A stretch of DNA of 52,770 nt from a virus, in the IMG/VR virus record IMGVR_UViG_3300005288_000017, positions 1 through 52,770 of that record. One strand, 5' to 3'. The notes beneath the pieces are model-generated. The model made no database searches. It saw only the letters and a list, made by a program, of their open reading frames with translations, and had not been told where the DNA came from. Positions 46,002 through 52,770 of this stretch are shown here, one piece after another (within the stretch, counting starts at the first letter, position 1; every line of letters starts with the position of its first letter). The position numbers were made by a program, and so were the translations under genes.

Positions 46002-46985
46002 ATGCTAACGCGAATTCAAACGCCTAAGACAGAGTTTACCGTTGACTATCCAGAGGCTTGTGAATTTACTAATCAACAGGCAGCTGTCTTCTGGCCTCAC
46101 TTTGAAGTAAAGGTGCATAAAGATAAACAAGATATTCTAGTAAACATGACGCCTGCTGAACGTCACGGTACGATTACAACACTTAAGTTGTTTACTAAGT
46201 ATGAACAGATTATTGGTGATGAATTCTGGCTTGGATTTGTGTACAAGAAGTTCCCCCGTCCTGCTGATATCCAACCAATGGCTGCTTTGTTTGGTGCAAT
46301 GGAGACAGCAGTTCATGGGAAGTTTTACAGTACGTTGAATGAAGAACTTGGACTAGCAACAGATGAATTCTATAATGAGTACTTGCAAGATGAAGATCTT
46401 AAAGCTCGTGTGGAATTCCTAGAAAGCAGTATTGCCGATAAAGATGATCTTCGGGCTCTCGGTTGTTTTACATTCGGAGAGGGTGCAATCCTATATTCTA
46501 GTTTTGCTTTCTTGAAGCATTTCCAGAGTCAAGGTAAAAACAAGTTGTTGAATGTGGTGAGTGGTATCAACTTCTCTGCGCGGGATGAAAATCTACACGC
46601 TGAAGCAGCGGCTTGGTTGTACCGTACACTACTAAAAGAAAAGAAAGATGCTGGGTATATCGATGCAGCTTACGAAGATGAGTTGAAGAAAGATGTCTAC
46701 CTTGCTGCTGAAACAGTAATGGAACATGAAAAATCAATTATCAAGAAGATCTTTGAGAAAGGTCGGATTGATGGTATTACAGATGTACAACTTGAGTACT
46801 TTGCACAGAGTCGGATTAACCTCTGTCTTCGCAACCTCGGTTATGAAAATCTATTTAAAATTGAGTATAATCCTGTTGCTGAATGGTTCTATAAAGGCAT
46901 TAACGGTTTCAGCTCTATCGACTTCTTCAACAGCCAAGGTAATCAATACCAGCGAGACTGGGATTCTGAAGGTTTTAAATTTTAA
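46002..46985 (+). CDS. nrdB: ribonucleotide reductase class I small subunit NrdB
   Basis: 327 residues. It houses the metal/radical centre that starts ribonucleotide reduction in NrdA. Ligand motifs: Glu101 and His105 in ETAVH, candidate radical Tyr109 four residues on, Glu160 in FGEGA, and RDENLH (Glu196, His199). The first helix has Glu-x3-His instead of the common Glu-x2-His, an unusual spacing. AAGGAG precedes the ATG. nrdA follows 10 bp later. Confidence 0.92.
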   Translation: MLTRIQTPKTEFTVDYPEACEFTNQQAAVFWPHFEVKVHKDKQDILVNMTPAERHGTITTLKLFTKYEQIIGDEFWLGFVYKKFPRPADIQPMAALFGAMETAVHGKFYSTLNEELGLATDEFYNEYLQDEDLKARVEFLESSIADKDDLRALGCFTFGEGAILYSSFAFLKHFQSQGKNKLLNVVSGINFSARDENLHAEAAAWLYRTLLKEKKDAGYIDAAYEDELKKDVYLAAETVMEHEKSIIKKIFEKGRIDGITDVQLEYFAQSRINLCLRNLGYENLFKIEYNPVAEWFYKGINGFSSIDFFNSQGNQYQRDWDSEGFKF

Positions 46986-46995
46986 GGGGAATTAA

Positions 46996-48684
46996 GTGAC
47001 AAATAGTTATCGTGTATTGAGTGAAGAACGTAAGAAGCTACAAGAAGATGGTTTGATGCCTGCCCATTGGTCTACCGGCTCTTGGCAATTATTCAAGAGT
47101 AAATACCTTTACCAAGCGTCAAACCCGAAAGAACAGTATCAGCGAATTGCAGCAACATTGGCTACACACACGCCTGATCCGTCTGAGTGGAAAGAGAAGT
47201 TCTTTGATATTATGTGGAAAGGTTGGTTGAGTCCTAGTACCCCAATCTTAGCTAATACAGGAACAAATCGTGGTTTGCCAGTAAGTTGTGCTGGTAGTTA
47301 TATTCCTGATAGTATCGATGGTATCTACAAAGCAAAACATGAAACTGCAATGCTAACTAAAATGGGTTTTGGTACGGCAGGTTATCTTGGAGATGTCCGT
47401 GCTCGTGGAGAATCGATCAGCGTAGGTGGTACTTCTACCGGGGTTATGCAGGTCATTGAGGGGTTTCAACGTGACATGGAGTACGTTGCTCAGGGTACGG
47501 CTCGACGTGGTTCTTGGGCAGGTTATTTGCCTATCGATCATGGTGATTTTGATGAAGTTTGTACTTATCTAGAGCAACACCCTGACGGTAATAATATCGG
47601 CTGGAATGTTTCTGATGATTTTATTGAGAAGTTGAAAACTGGTGATAAGGAAGCAGTACGGCGTTACGGTAAAGCTCTGAAAACTAAGATGGTGACAGGT
47701 AAGGGGTACTTCTTCTTCCCTCAAAAGACTGAACGTAAGCGTCCGCAATGGTATGTAGATCAGGGCTTGGATGTTAAGGCTCCACAGCTCTGTAATGAAG
47801 TAATGCTGCATTCAAGTAAAGATTTTACATATACATGCGTCCTTGCATCAATGAACGTAGAGCTTTTTGATGAGTGGCATGGTACAGACGCTGTAAACAC
47901 TGCAATTGTTTTCCTTGATGCCGTATGTCAAGAGTTTATTGAACGAGCTAAGAATATTCCCGGTCTTGAGAAAGCCGTAGCATTTACGAAGAACAGTCGG
48001 GCGCTTGGGCTTGGACAATGTGGTCTGGGATCTTACTTCCAAAAGAAGATGGTTCCATTTGAAAGCTTTGATGCACATATGCTGAACAACAAGATTGCAA
48101 AGTACATTCAAGATGAAGCAATTAAAGCTTCTGAATGGCTTGCAAGTGTTTGGGGCGAGCCAAAGTGGATGAAGGGTTATGGTCGTGCAAATACACACTT
48201 GATTGCAATCGCACCAACTAAGTCAACAGCACTTATAATGGGTGGTGTTAGTGAAGGCATTAGCCCCGATACTGCGATGGTTTACACACAGAAGAGTGCT
48301 GGTGGTGAAGTTGACCGAGTTAACCCTTACTTACTGAAGTTGATGAAAGAGAAGGTTGTTTTCAACAAAGCTAACGTTGAAGATGTTCGTGACAAGATGG
48401 GTAGTGTGCAGCATGTAACTTGGTTGACTGAAGATGAGAAGCTGGTGTTCCGTACAGCTTTTGAAATCAATCAACACACAATTATCCGTCTAGCTGCTGC
48501 CCGTGGTAAGTTTATGGATCAATGGCAATCGCTTAACTTGTTCTTTGCTGCTGGTGAAGATGAGAGTTACATTAACGAAGTACATAAAGAGGCTTTCTTG
48601 AACCCTGACATTCTTGGTTTGTATTACGTATACAGCATGGCTGGTGTTCAAGCAAGCAAGGATGAATGTTTGGCTTGTCAATGA
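46996..48684 (+). CDS. nrdA: ribonucleotide reductase class I large subunit NrdA
   Basis: 562 residues from GTG 46996 with AAGGGG upstream. It reduces ribonucleotides to deoxyribonucleotides. Active-site Cys98 (VSCAG), Cys266 with Glu268 (QLCNE) and Cys281 (TYTC) are present, with a Tyr pair (LGLYYVYS) and a C-terminal CLAC shuttle pair. It starts directly with the catalytic domain: the N-terminal ATP cone that gives dATP feedback is missing. The residue two before Cys266 is Gln, where E. coli NrdA has Asn437. Confidence 0.94.
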   Translation: MTNSYRVLSEERKKLQEDGLMPAHWSTGSWQLFKSKYLYQASNPKEQYQRIAATLATHTPDPSEWKEKFFDIMWKGWLSPSTPILANTGTNRGLPVSCAGSYIPDSIDGIYKAKHETAMLTKMGFGTAGYLGDVRARGESISVGGTSTGVMQVIEGFQRDMEYVAQGTARRGSWAGYLPIDHGDFDEVCTYLEQHPDGNNIGWNVSDDFIEKLKTGDKEAVRRYGKALKTKMVTGKGYFFFPQKTERKRPQWYVDQGLDVKAPQLCNEVMLHSSKDFTYTCVLASMNVELFDEWHGTDAVNTAIVFLDAVCQEFIERAKNIPGLEKAVAFTKNSRALGLGQCGLGSYFQKKMVPFESFDAHMLNNKIAKYIQDEAIKASEWLASVWGEPKWMKGYGRANTHLIAIAPTKSTALIMGGVSEGISPDTAMVYTQKSAGGEVDRVNPYLLKLMKEKVVFNKANVEDVRDKMGSVQHVTWLTEDEKLVFRTAFEINQHTIIRLAAARGKFMDQWQSLNLFFAAGEDESYINEVHKEAFLNPDILGLYYVYSMAGVQASKDECLACQ

Positions 48685-48693
48685 AGAAAACAT

Positions 48694-48721
48694 TTGACAC
48701 AGTAATCTAATCTGCTACACT
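48694..48721 (+). promoter_or_regulatory. strong sigma70-type promoter
   Basis: TTGACA (48694-48699), 16-bp spacer, TACACT (48716-48721), just after nrdA. The terminator stem begins at the next base, so the predicted start site lies within the hairpin. Confidence 0.6.
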
Positions 48722-48754
48722 GACCCTATGAGCAGAAATGCCGTAGGGTCTTTT
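48722..48754 (+). terminator. rho-independent terminator after nrdA
   Basis: GACCCTA (48722-48728) pairs with TAGGGTC (48744-48750) around 15 bases, followed by TTTTAC. It terminates the nucleotide operon. Transcripts from the promoter at 48694 would start inside it and escape. Confidence 0.68.
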
Positions 48755-48773
48755 ACTAACTGGAGGAATAGTC

Positions 48774-48962
48774 ATGAAAGGTTATGAAGATGTAGCAGCG
48801 GGACTTGTGTTGTTGGTAGTTGTGCTCATAGGTGGCTATTACTATTTACAATCTGAGGCATACCACCAGAAACAAAGCTTGCATCAACTGGATGTTAAAA
48901 CTCAGAAGAAAGTAGACTACAACTGGTCTAAGTTTGAAGTTGCTTCTAAACGAACAGATTGA
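48774..48962 (+). CDS. small membrane protein
   Basis: 62 residues with one N-terminal transmembrane helix (about 9-26, AGLVLLVVVLIGGYYY) and a basic polar C-terminus. GGAGGAATAGTC precedes the ATG. Unknown function. It may be a single-gene unit from the promoter at 48694. Confidence 0.68.
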   Translation: MKGYEDVAAGLVLLVVVLIGGYYYLQSEAYHQKQSLHQLDVKTQKKVDYNWSKFEVASKRTD

Positions 48963-48964
48963 CT

Positions 48965-49015
48965 AAATAATAGGCAAAAGAAAGCCCCTCGTCCGTTGCT
49001 GGATAGAGGGGCTTT
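48965..49015. terminator. bidirectional terminator between converging transcripts
   Basis: AAAGCCCCTC (48981-48990) pairs with GAGGGGCTTT (49006-49015) over 10 bp. On the minus strand it is followed by a good T-tract (TTTCTTTT), so it mainly ends the late lysis transcript. On the plus strand only TTT follows. Confidence 0.78.
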
Positions 49016-49068
49016 AACACATCTGAGATAAGCTGTTGGCTCAGCTTAGTGCCTAGTGGCTTCTTATT

Positions 49069-49410
49069 TTAATTATTCGTATTGTTATTTATATTCGTTT
49101 GAATCACTTTACTATTCTGCCGCTTATCAGCCTCATACCACTTGATACGTTCTTCGATAATCCTTAGTCTTGAGTCAGTACCATTCTGATATGAATCTTG
49201 TTGCTCCGCTTGCCTATTCTGACGTGTCTCTAAATACTGGACATTGTTAGACATCACTTTCATTTGTTCTTGTTTATACAAATCAAACTTAGCTAGTATG
49301 TTATCTGATTTTATTGTATTAGTGTTATTGCTCAGCAATATTGAAATAATGATGATTGCTAAAAGTAGGAATACTAAATTTACACTCCTCTCCACAACTG
49401 TCCAGAACAT
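49069..49410 (-). CDS. membrane-anchored coiled-coil protein
   Basis: 113 residues. A hydrophobic N-terminal helix (about 9-27, SVNLVFLLLAIIIISIL) is followed by a long Gln/Asn-rich helical region. The layout resembles its upstream neighbour (49424-49693). Last gene of the lysis unit, so a lysis-timing or antiholin role is conceivable but unproven. The start is weakly supported: AGGAT lies upstream. Confidence 0.68.
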   Translation of the reverse strand: MFWTVVERSVNLVFLLLAIIIISILLSNNTNTIKSDNILAKFDLYKQEQMKVMSNNVQYLETRQNRQAEQQDSYQNGTDSRLRIIEERIKWYEADKRQNSKVIQTNINNNTNN

Positions 49411-49423
49411 TTAAACATCCTTG

Positions 49424-49693
49424 TCATTTTGAAGACTTCTGAAAGTATAGGTCAAGCCGACTGAGAATGTCAGATTTCATGGCTGAGATGTTGGTGTTGA
49501 TACGGTCCTCAACTTCACGTAAATCTCCTTTATCAACCTTACTTGTCTGTAGGACAATCACTGTTGACTCAAGCTTCTCAACTTTCTTAGATTGCTCTTG
49601 GAAAGAATAGACAGTCAGTGCTAGAACAATACCTAAGAGAAAGAGAGCTGCTCGCTCCCAGTATCCTTGTGGTCTTCCTTCATTTGGTTCCAT
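49424..49693 (-). CDS. membrane-anchored coiled-coil protein in the lysis cassette
   Basis: 89 residues from ATG 49693 (MEPNEGRPQGYWERA), with AGGAGAAG upstream. One transmembrane helix (about 16-31) precedes a coiled coil (KKVEKLESTVIVLQT). It overlaps the o-spanin gene by 14 bases. It could be a second holin or antiholin component. No family assigned with confidence. Confidence 0.7.
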   Translation of the reverse strand: MEPNEGRPQGYWERAALFLLGIVLALTVYSFQEQSKKVEKLESTVIVLQTSKVDKGDLREVEDRINTNISAMKSDILSRLDLYFQKSSK

Positions 49694-49946
49694 ACAACTT
49701 CTCCTGTTCAAGCTTCCACTTACGCTGCTTTTCTAGAAGAAGTTTATAATCAAACACACAGCCTGTGTTATTCACATAGCCTTTAGCCAATGAACGTACA
49801 GTATCACCAGCTTTAATTGCACCACATGGATCTTGCATAAGATTATTTGGTAGGAACACAGGTGTCTCCTTCGTCTGGTAAACAACTCTCGGAGAGCATC
49901 CTGACAAGATCAGAAGGCAAAGCAGAGTCAATATCAATTTCTGCAT
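49680..49946 (-). CDS. o-spanin (Rz1-like outer-membrane lipoprotein)
   Basis: 88 residues. A signal peptide with lipobox LSGC (Cys17) predicts outer-membrane lipidation. The start overlaps the i-spanin gene by 104 bases in another frame, the classic Rz/Rz1 arrangement. Cys41 and Cys63 are further Cys residues. With the i-spanin it would fuse inner and outer membranes in the last lysis step. Confidence 0.82.
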   Translation of the reverse strand: MQKLILTLLCLLILSGCSPRVVYQTKETPVFLPNNLMQDPCGAIKAGDTVRSLAKGYVNNTGCVFDYKLLLEKQRKWKLEQEKLYGTK

Positions 49947-50259
49947 CTGGGGCTACCTTTGGTACATCCTGAATGGAAACTTTCTTAGGGAGGCTGTCAA
50001 TCTTAGAAATAGTGGCTTGAGCCTTATCTTGCTGAACTTGTTTCTCAGATTGATATTCAGATGTGATGGTGTCACTTATTTTACAAGACTCAACCTGCAA
50101 GTTAAGGGACTTTTGTAATGATGTATTCGCATCAATAGCTACCACTAGTGCTGATTCAGCTTCAGCCTGTGTTCCATAGAAATGATAACTTAATGCACCA
50201 AACAATCCAGATAAGGCCATAAAGAATACTAGGATGTAAGATGTAATAGAATTACTCAT
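49843..50259 (-). CDS. i-spanin (Rz-like)
   Basis: 138 residues from ATG 50259, with AGGAGC upstream. One N-terminal transmembrane helix (about 7-28, YILVFFMALSGLFGAL) and a helical, Gln/Lys/Ser-rich periplasmic domain. It overlaps the holin stop and contains the o-spanin start. Assigned from topology, overlap and position in the lysis cassette. Confidence 0.78.
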   Translation of the reverse strand: MSNSITSYILVFFMALSGLFGALSYHFYGTQAEAESALVVAIDANTSLQKSLNLQVESCKISDTITSEYQSEKQVQQDKAQATISKIDSLPKKVSIQDVPKVAPDAEIDIDSALPSDLVRMLSESCLPDEGDTCVPTK

Positions 50260-50479
50260 CTTCTGGATGCTCCTCTTCATATTGCTTGATAAACTTACCT
50301 ACAGAGCCCATCACCGCAATAGATCCCATTGCAACCACAATCCATACAGGGCTAATAGTTGCTAGTCCAATACCTAATGCAAGACTAGCACCATACGCAA
50401 TTGAGACAAGAACATTAGCAAAGAGAGAAAGGGCCGAGTAACTTTTTAGGTGTTGCTTCCAGTTATTTATTACTTTCAT
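50252..50479 (-). CDS. holin
   Basis: 75 residues. An N-terminal NWKQHLKSYS segment is followed by two transmembrane helices (about 17-38 and 42-58, separated by SPVW) and a charged C-terminus (KQYEEEHPEDE). Size, topology and position between endolysin and spanins identify it as the holin that triggers lysis. It overlaps the endolysin gene by 17 bases. Confidence 0.8.
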   Translation of the reverse strand: MKVINNWKQHLKSYSALSLFANVLVSIAYGASLALGIGLATISPVWIVVAMGSIAVMGSVGKFIKQYEEEHPEDE

Positions 50480-51017
50480 TAGCTAAGTCCTTTACTTCTT
50501 GTGGTACGTCACCTAGACACCACTTATATTCTTTAGTGGCTCTGACAACCAAACCATTCATTTTAACTTTAATACCCTCATGATTCTTACCATAAACAAA
50601 TCTAGTAAGTTGTTCACAAACTAGCTCGTGTTTTCCAGCATTGAAGTACGAAAGCATTGTACTTGATTGGAGAGTACCGATACCTTTATTGTAAGTAAAA
50701 TCAAGCATCGCTCCGTATTCCCAATCAGATTTGAATGGACCTTTTGTAACTGAACGGAGTTGTTTATCATGCTTGATCAAGTCTTTTGCAAAGATATCTA
50801 CACATTGATCATAAGTGAAAGTTTGCCCTAACTTCACTTCCGGTCCTGTATGGCCAAGACAATTTGTCGGGACTCTTCCAGTATCTAAATAAGTGTGAAG
50901 AATAGGTTGACCATTAGGAGCTTCGGAGGGCGCTGTTAAGAACGCCCCAGTCAAAGCCAAGGAGCCAGCAAGACCAACCCCAAGAAGTTTTTTATACAAA
51001 TTAGAGTTGGCTGACAT
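50463..51017 (-). CDS. endolysin, lysozyme-like (GH24) with N-terminal membrane anchor
   Basis: 184 residues. A hydrophobic, Gly/Ala-rich N-terminus (about 9-28, KKLLGVGLAGSLALTG) looks like a signal-anchor-release or signal segment, so export by the host Sec system is likely. The muramidase core has Asp45 and Thr51 (YLDTGRVPT) and GHTGP. The candidate catalytic Glu32 is 12 residues from Asp45 instead of the usual 8. GAMLDFTYNKG matches the GH24 helix region. Confidence 0.84.
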   Translation of the reverse strand: MSANSNLYKKLLGVGLAGSLALTGAFLTAPSEAPNGQPILHTYLDTGRVPTNCLGHTGPEVKLGQTFTYDQCVDIFAKDLIKHDKQLRSVTKGPFKSDWEYGAMLDFTYNKGIGTLQSSTMLSYFNAGKHELVCEQLTRFVYGKNHEGIKVKMNGLVVRATKEYKWCLGDVPQEVKDLANESNK

Positions 51018-51025
51018 CTATTAGA

Positions 51026-51595
51026 TTACCAAATAATTGCGTTAATTTGAGCTACAGTAGTAGCAGCATCTACAGCAGCTAGTTTAGAAACAAGAAGAAC
51101 TTGGTTTTCTTTGATATGTTCATTCATATCCCCCATCACACCTACTAACTCTTCTGCTGTATGGTCTTTCCAAGTGTAACGTGTGCCATCAGAAGCCCAT
51201 AGAGGCTCTGATCCCCCTGTATGATTTGCAACAGCATAGCGGATAGTGATATTGATTTGGTCAACTGTACGGCAGTCATAGTTATGAACAGTACCTAATG
51301 CAGAAGATGTAAAGGAAGTTCTTTCAATCTCATCATCACAGTTTTGTCTAAGCTCTACTATTTTACTAACAACTGCCTGAGCCAGAGTTGGTCCAGTTTG
51401 TGGAGGGGAGAAAGTAGTTCCGTCATATGTCCATCTCTGCTGTGGTTGAGGATCCAGGTCGGTGATATCCACCATCATGGCAACCATGTTGGGCGTATAT
51501 CTATCCTCGATTGGGACGTCGACGCCATCCGGATTCACATACGGCGGGATAACCTCAGAAACAGCTCCATCCTCAATTAGCGCGTAAGTTTTCAT
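51026..51595 (-). CDS. DUF4376 tail-fibre-associated protein
   Basis: 189 residues. The N-terminal part (MKTYALIEDGAVSEV) resembles the start of tail-fibre assembly/chaperone proteins. Residues about 85-185 match DUF4376 (CRTVDQINITIRYAV, then WKDHTAEEL). It is encoded directly after the tail fibre, the usual place for such accessory proteins. ATG 51595 follows the fibre stop without a gap. Confidence 0.8.
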   Translation of the reverse strand: MKTYALIEDGAVSEVIPPYVNPDGVDVPIEDRYTPNMVAMMVDITDLDPQPQQRWTYDGTTFSPPQTGPTLAQAVVSKIVELRQNCDDEIERTSFTSSALGTVHNYDCRTVDQINITIRYAVANHTGGSEPLWASDGTRYTWKDHTAEELVGVMGDMNEHIKENQVLLVSKLAAVDAATTVAQINAIIW

Positions 51596-52770
51596 TTATG
51601 CATACTCCCAAATAATTACGATACCTGGAGCGCCATTACCACCTATACGCGAGCTGCCTGCGCTTGGAATATTAGAGGTTGCTCCGCCGCCGGAACCAAA
51701 AGACGTAGAAGCTGTGCCGTTGGTTCCGGCGGCGGTATATTGAGCGCCGGGCCCGAATATCGTACCGCCCGGCAGAGCGCCAACAATAAGCCCTGCTGCC
51801 TGCGAAATCATGTTAATGCTAGCGCTTCCAACATTTGAGGTTATATTTCCGCCCGTAGGGGCTGGGCTATTTAGTGAGAACGTATCAAATTGGCCGCCTG
51901 ACGGCCCTGCGATTGGGCCGCCTCGTCCGCCAGGGCAACTGATACCAGCGCCAAACGACGACGTCCCTCCGTTACCGCCCGCCGAAGCCGTTACCCCAGC
52001 GCCACCAGCCCCGACTACAACAGTTGCACCTGAAAACCCAGAAGACAGAAGGCTCTTGGCGTATGAGCCTGCGCCACCAGGCGCACCGATTGCATTCTGC
52101 CCTGCGCCTGTTGCTACTGCACCACCGCCCGCGCCGCCTGCAGCCTGAACTTCTACGATTACTCTCGCGGTGCCTGGTGTTGGCGTATAAGTGAAGGTGC
52201 CGGGAGTACTGAAAATCTGAGGCGCACCAAGCAGCCTACCTCCAGACGTATTCACACCAGTACTAGCAATCAATACCCACGAACCCCCACCAATAGATGA
52301 GTTCCACTGAAGCCACACATCGCCATTTACAGAGATAACTCCCATTGTTAGGGCTGTATGACCAGTACCAACAATGGGGGCTGCTGTAATAACACCATTA
52401 TTTGGTGTAAAGGTAGATGCGCCGGTGTTGGCATTGAGTGCCTTAAACCTCAACACCATACCATCAACAAGTGTTTTTACTACAGGAACATAGTCAGCTT
52501 TATAGGTGTTTGCTGTGCCCGTATCCAATGCATAAATAGGGCTGCCAGACTGGTTTCTGAAGGCTTGGCGCCAGTATGAATTAGTGGTATCTGTGGTTGG
52601 GTTTTGGTTGGTGCTGCTTTGCACAGCTTCGTAAATAAGACCATCACTACCTTGTACAAACGCTTTAGGGGCAGATGCAGTGAAGTAGTAATCTTGTGTA
52701 CTAGACCAAACACTAATACCCTTTTGGAAGATATGAACAAGAGCATTATCTTGACGATTCTGTGACCAGT
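51596..52770 (-). CDS. tail fibre, C-terminal part (gene runs off the window)
   Basis: The frame stays open to the right edge, giving the last 390 residues. An in-frame GTG at 52624 is internal. The proximal part is Thr/Asn/Ser-rich fibre sequence. From about residue 210 a Gly/Ala-rich tip follows, with many G-G-x-G runs, ending GNGAPGIVIIWEYA. Such Gly-rich tips form polyglycine-helix receptor-binding domains in phage adhesins. The tip DNA (about 51620-52230) is markedly GC-richer than its surroundings, suggesting domain exchange with another phage. Confidence 0.85.
   Translation of the reverse strand, partial: WSQNRQDNALVHIFQKGISVWSSTQDYYFTASAPKAFVQGSDGLIYEAVQSSTNQNPTTDTTNSYWRQAFRNQSGSPIYALDTGTANTYKADYVPVVKTLVDGMVLRFKALNANTGASTFTPNNGVITAAPIVGTGHTALTMGVISVNGDVWLQWNSSIGGGSWVLIASTGVNTSGGRLLGAPQIFSTPGTFTYTPTPGTARVIVEVQAAGGAGGGAVATGAGQNAIGAPGGAGSYAKSLLSSGFSGATVVVGAGGAGVTASAGGNGGTSSFGAGISCPGGRGGPIAGPSGGQFDTFSLNSPAPTGGNITSNVGSASINMISQAAGLIVGALPGGTIFGPGAQYTAAGTNGTASTSFGSGGGATSNIPSAGSSRIGGNGAPGIVIIWEYA

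Noticed and set aside
51810-52148. 112-codon plus-strand frame rich in Pro and Ala inside the tail-fibre gene
   Set aside because: It is the antisense shadow of the Gly-rich fibre tip. Pro-rich antisense of Gly codons is expected.
52480-52624. Tail-fibre start at the GTG at 52624
   Set aside because: The frame is open and fibre-like all the way to the window edge, so the true start lies outside.

Overview
This window is a segment of a double-stranded DNA tailed phage (Caudoviricetes) genome, AT-rich (roughly 40% GC by eye) and very densely coded, with most neighbouring genes overlapping by ATGA, GTGA or TAATG. A host with a Gram-negative envelope is implied by an overlapping inner/outer spanin pair, several lipobox lipoproteins and an endolysin with an N-terminal membrane anchor. 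Head, terminase, portal and most tail genes lie outside the window. No tRNA gene, integrase, CRISPR array or phage RNA polymerase was recognised. The visible promoters are sigma70-like (TTGAC-type -35, 16-17 bp spacer, TATAAT-type -10), so transcription by host RNA polymerase is inferred. The mix of a T7-type replisome with class I RNR, ThyX, PhoH and a ClpP-like protease in a low-GC genome full of small genes resembles Felix O1/PAK_P1-type myoviruses, but this placement is an inference.

Layout. (1) 1-12.65 kb, plus strand: about 40 mostly tiny unknown genes, plus PhoH ATPase, a free-standing homing endonuclease, a ClpP-like serine protease, a dCMP deaminase-type protein, a lipoprotein, zinc-ribbon proteins, an HTH protein and a NUMOD4/HNH endonuclease, ending in a terminator. 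(2) 12.7-13.4 kb: a convergent gene-free region with palindromes, inverted repeats, a forward promoter and a hairpin. (3) 13.4-28.63 kb, minus strand: about 50 small, mostly unknown genes in short operons from recurrent sigma70-type promoters, probably early host-takeover genes. Recognisable here are a DUF4326 protein, a GIY-YIG-like nuclease, two membrane proteins of holin-like and immunity-like type, and a 75-residue protein carrying the N-terminal EF-Tu-binding motif of EF-Ts. (4) 28.63-28.83 kb: divergent promoters flanking an inverted repeat. (5) 28.83-48.96 kb, plus strand: replication and nucleotide metabolism: TOPRIM primase/helicase without a zinc finger, A-family DNA polymerase, gp2.5-like ssDNA-binding protein, FEN-like exonuclease, HNH nuclease, metallophosphoesterase, DUF3310 protein, 5'-deoxynucleotidase, MazG-like pyrophosphohydrolase, ThyX, NrdB and NrdA. 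(6) 48.97-52.77 kb, minus strand: from the right edge, a tail-fibre gene (truncated by the window), a DUF4376 protein, endolysin, holin, i-spanin, o-spanin and two membrane/coiled-coil proteins, ending at a shared terminator.

How it works together: the promoter-rich minus block and the plus blocks would be read by host polymerase on entry. The replication block supplies a complete T7-like fork plus dNTP synthesis (RNR to dNDPs, dCMP deaminase and ThyX to dTMP, pyrophosphohydrolase and deoxynucleotidase for pool control). Lysis and host-recognition genes share one late minus-strand unit.

Most notable: the EF-Ts-like protein; two places where one stretch of DNA is at once a terminator hairpin and the next promoter, with the -35 hexamer as the hairpin loop; and several genes, including the essential ssDNA-binding protein gene, whose frames are broken by small indels or a stop codon, pointing either to assembly errors or to real decay.
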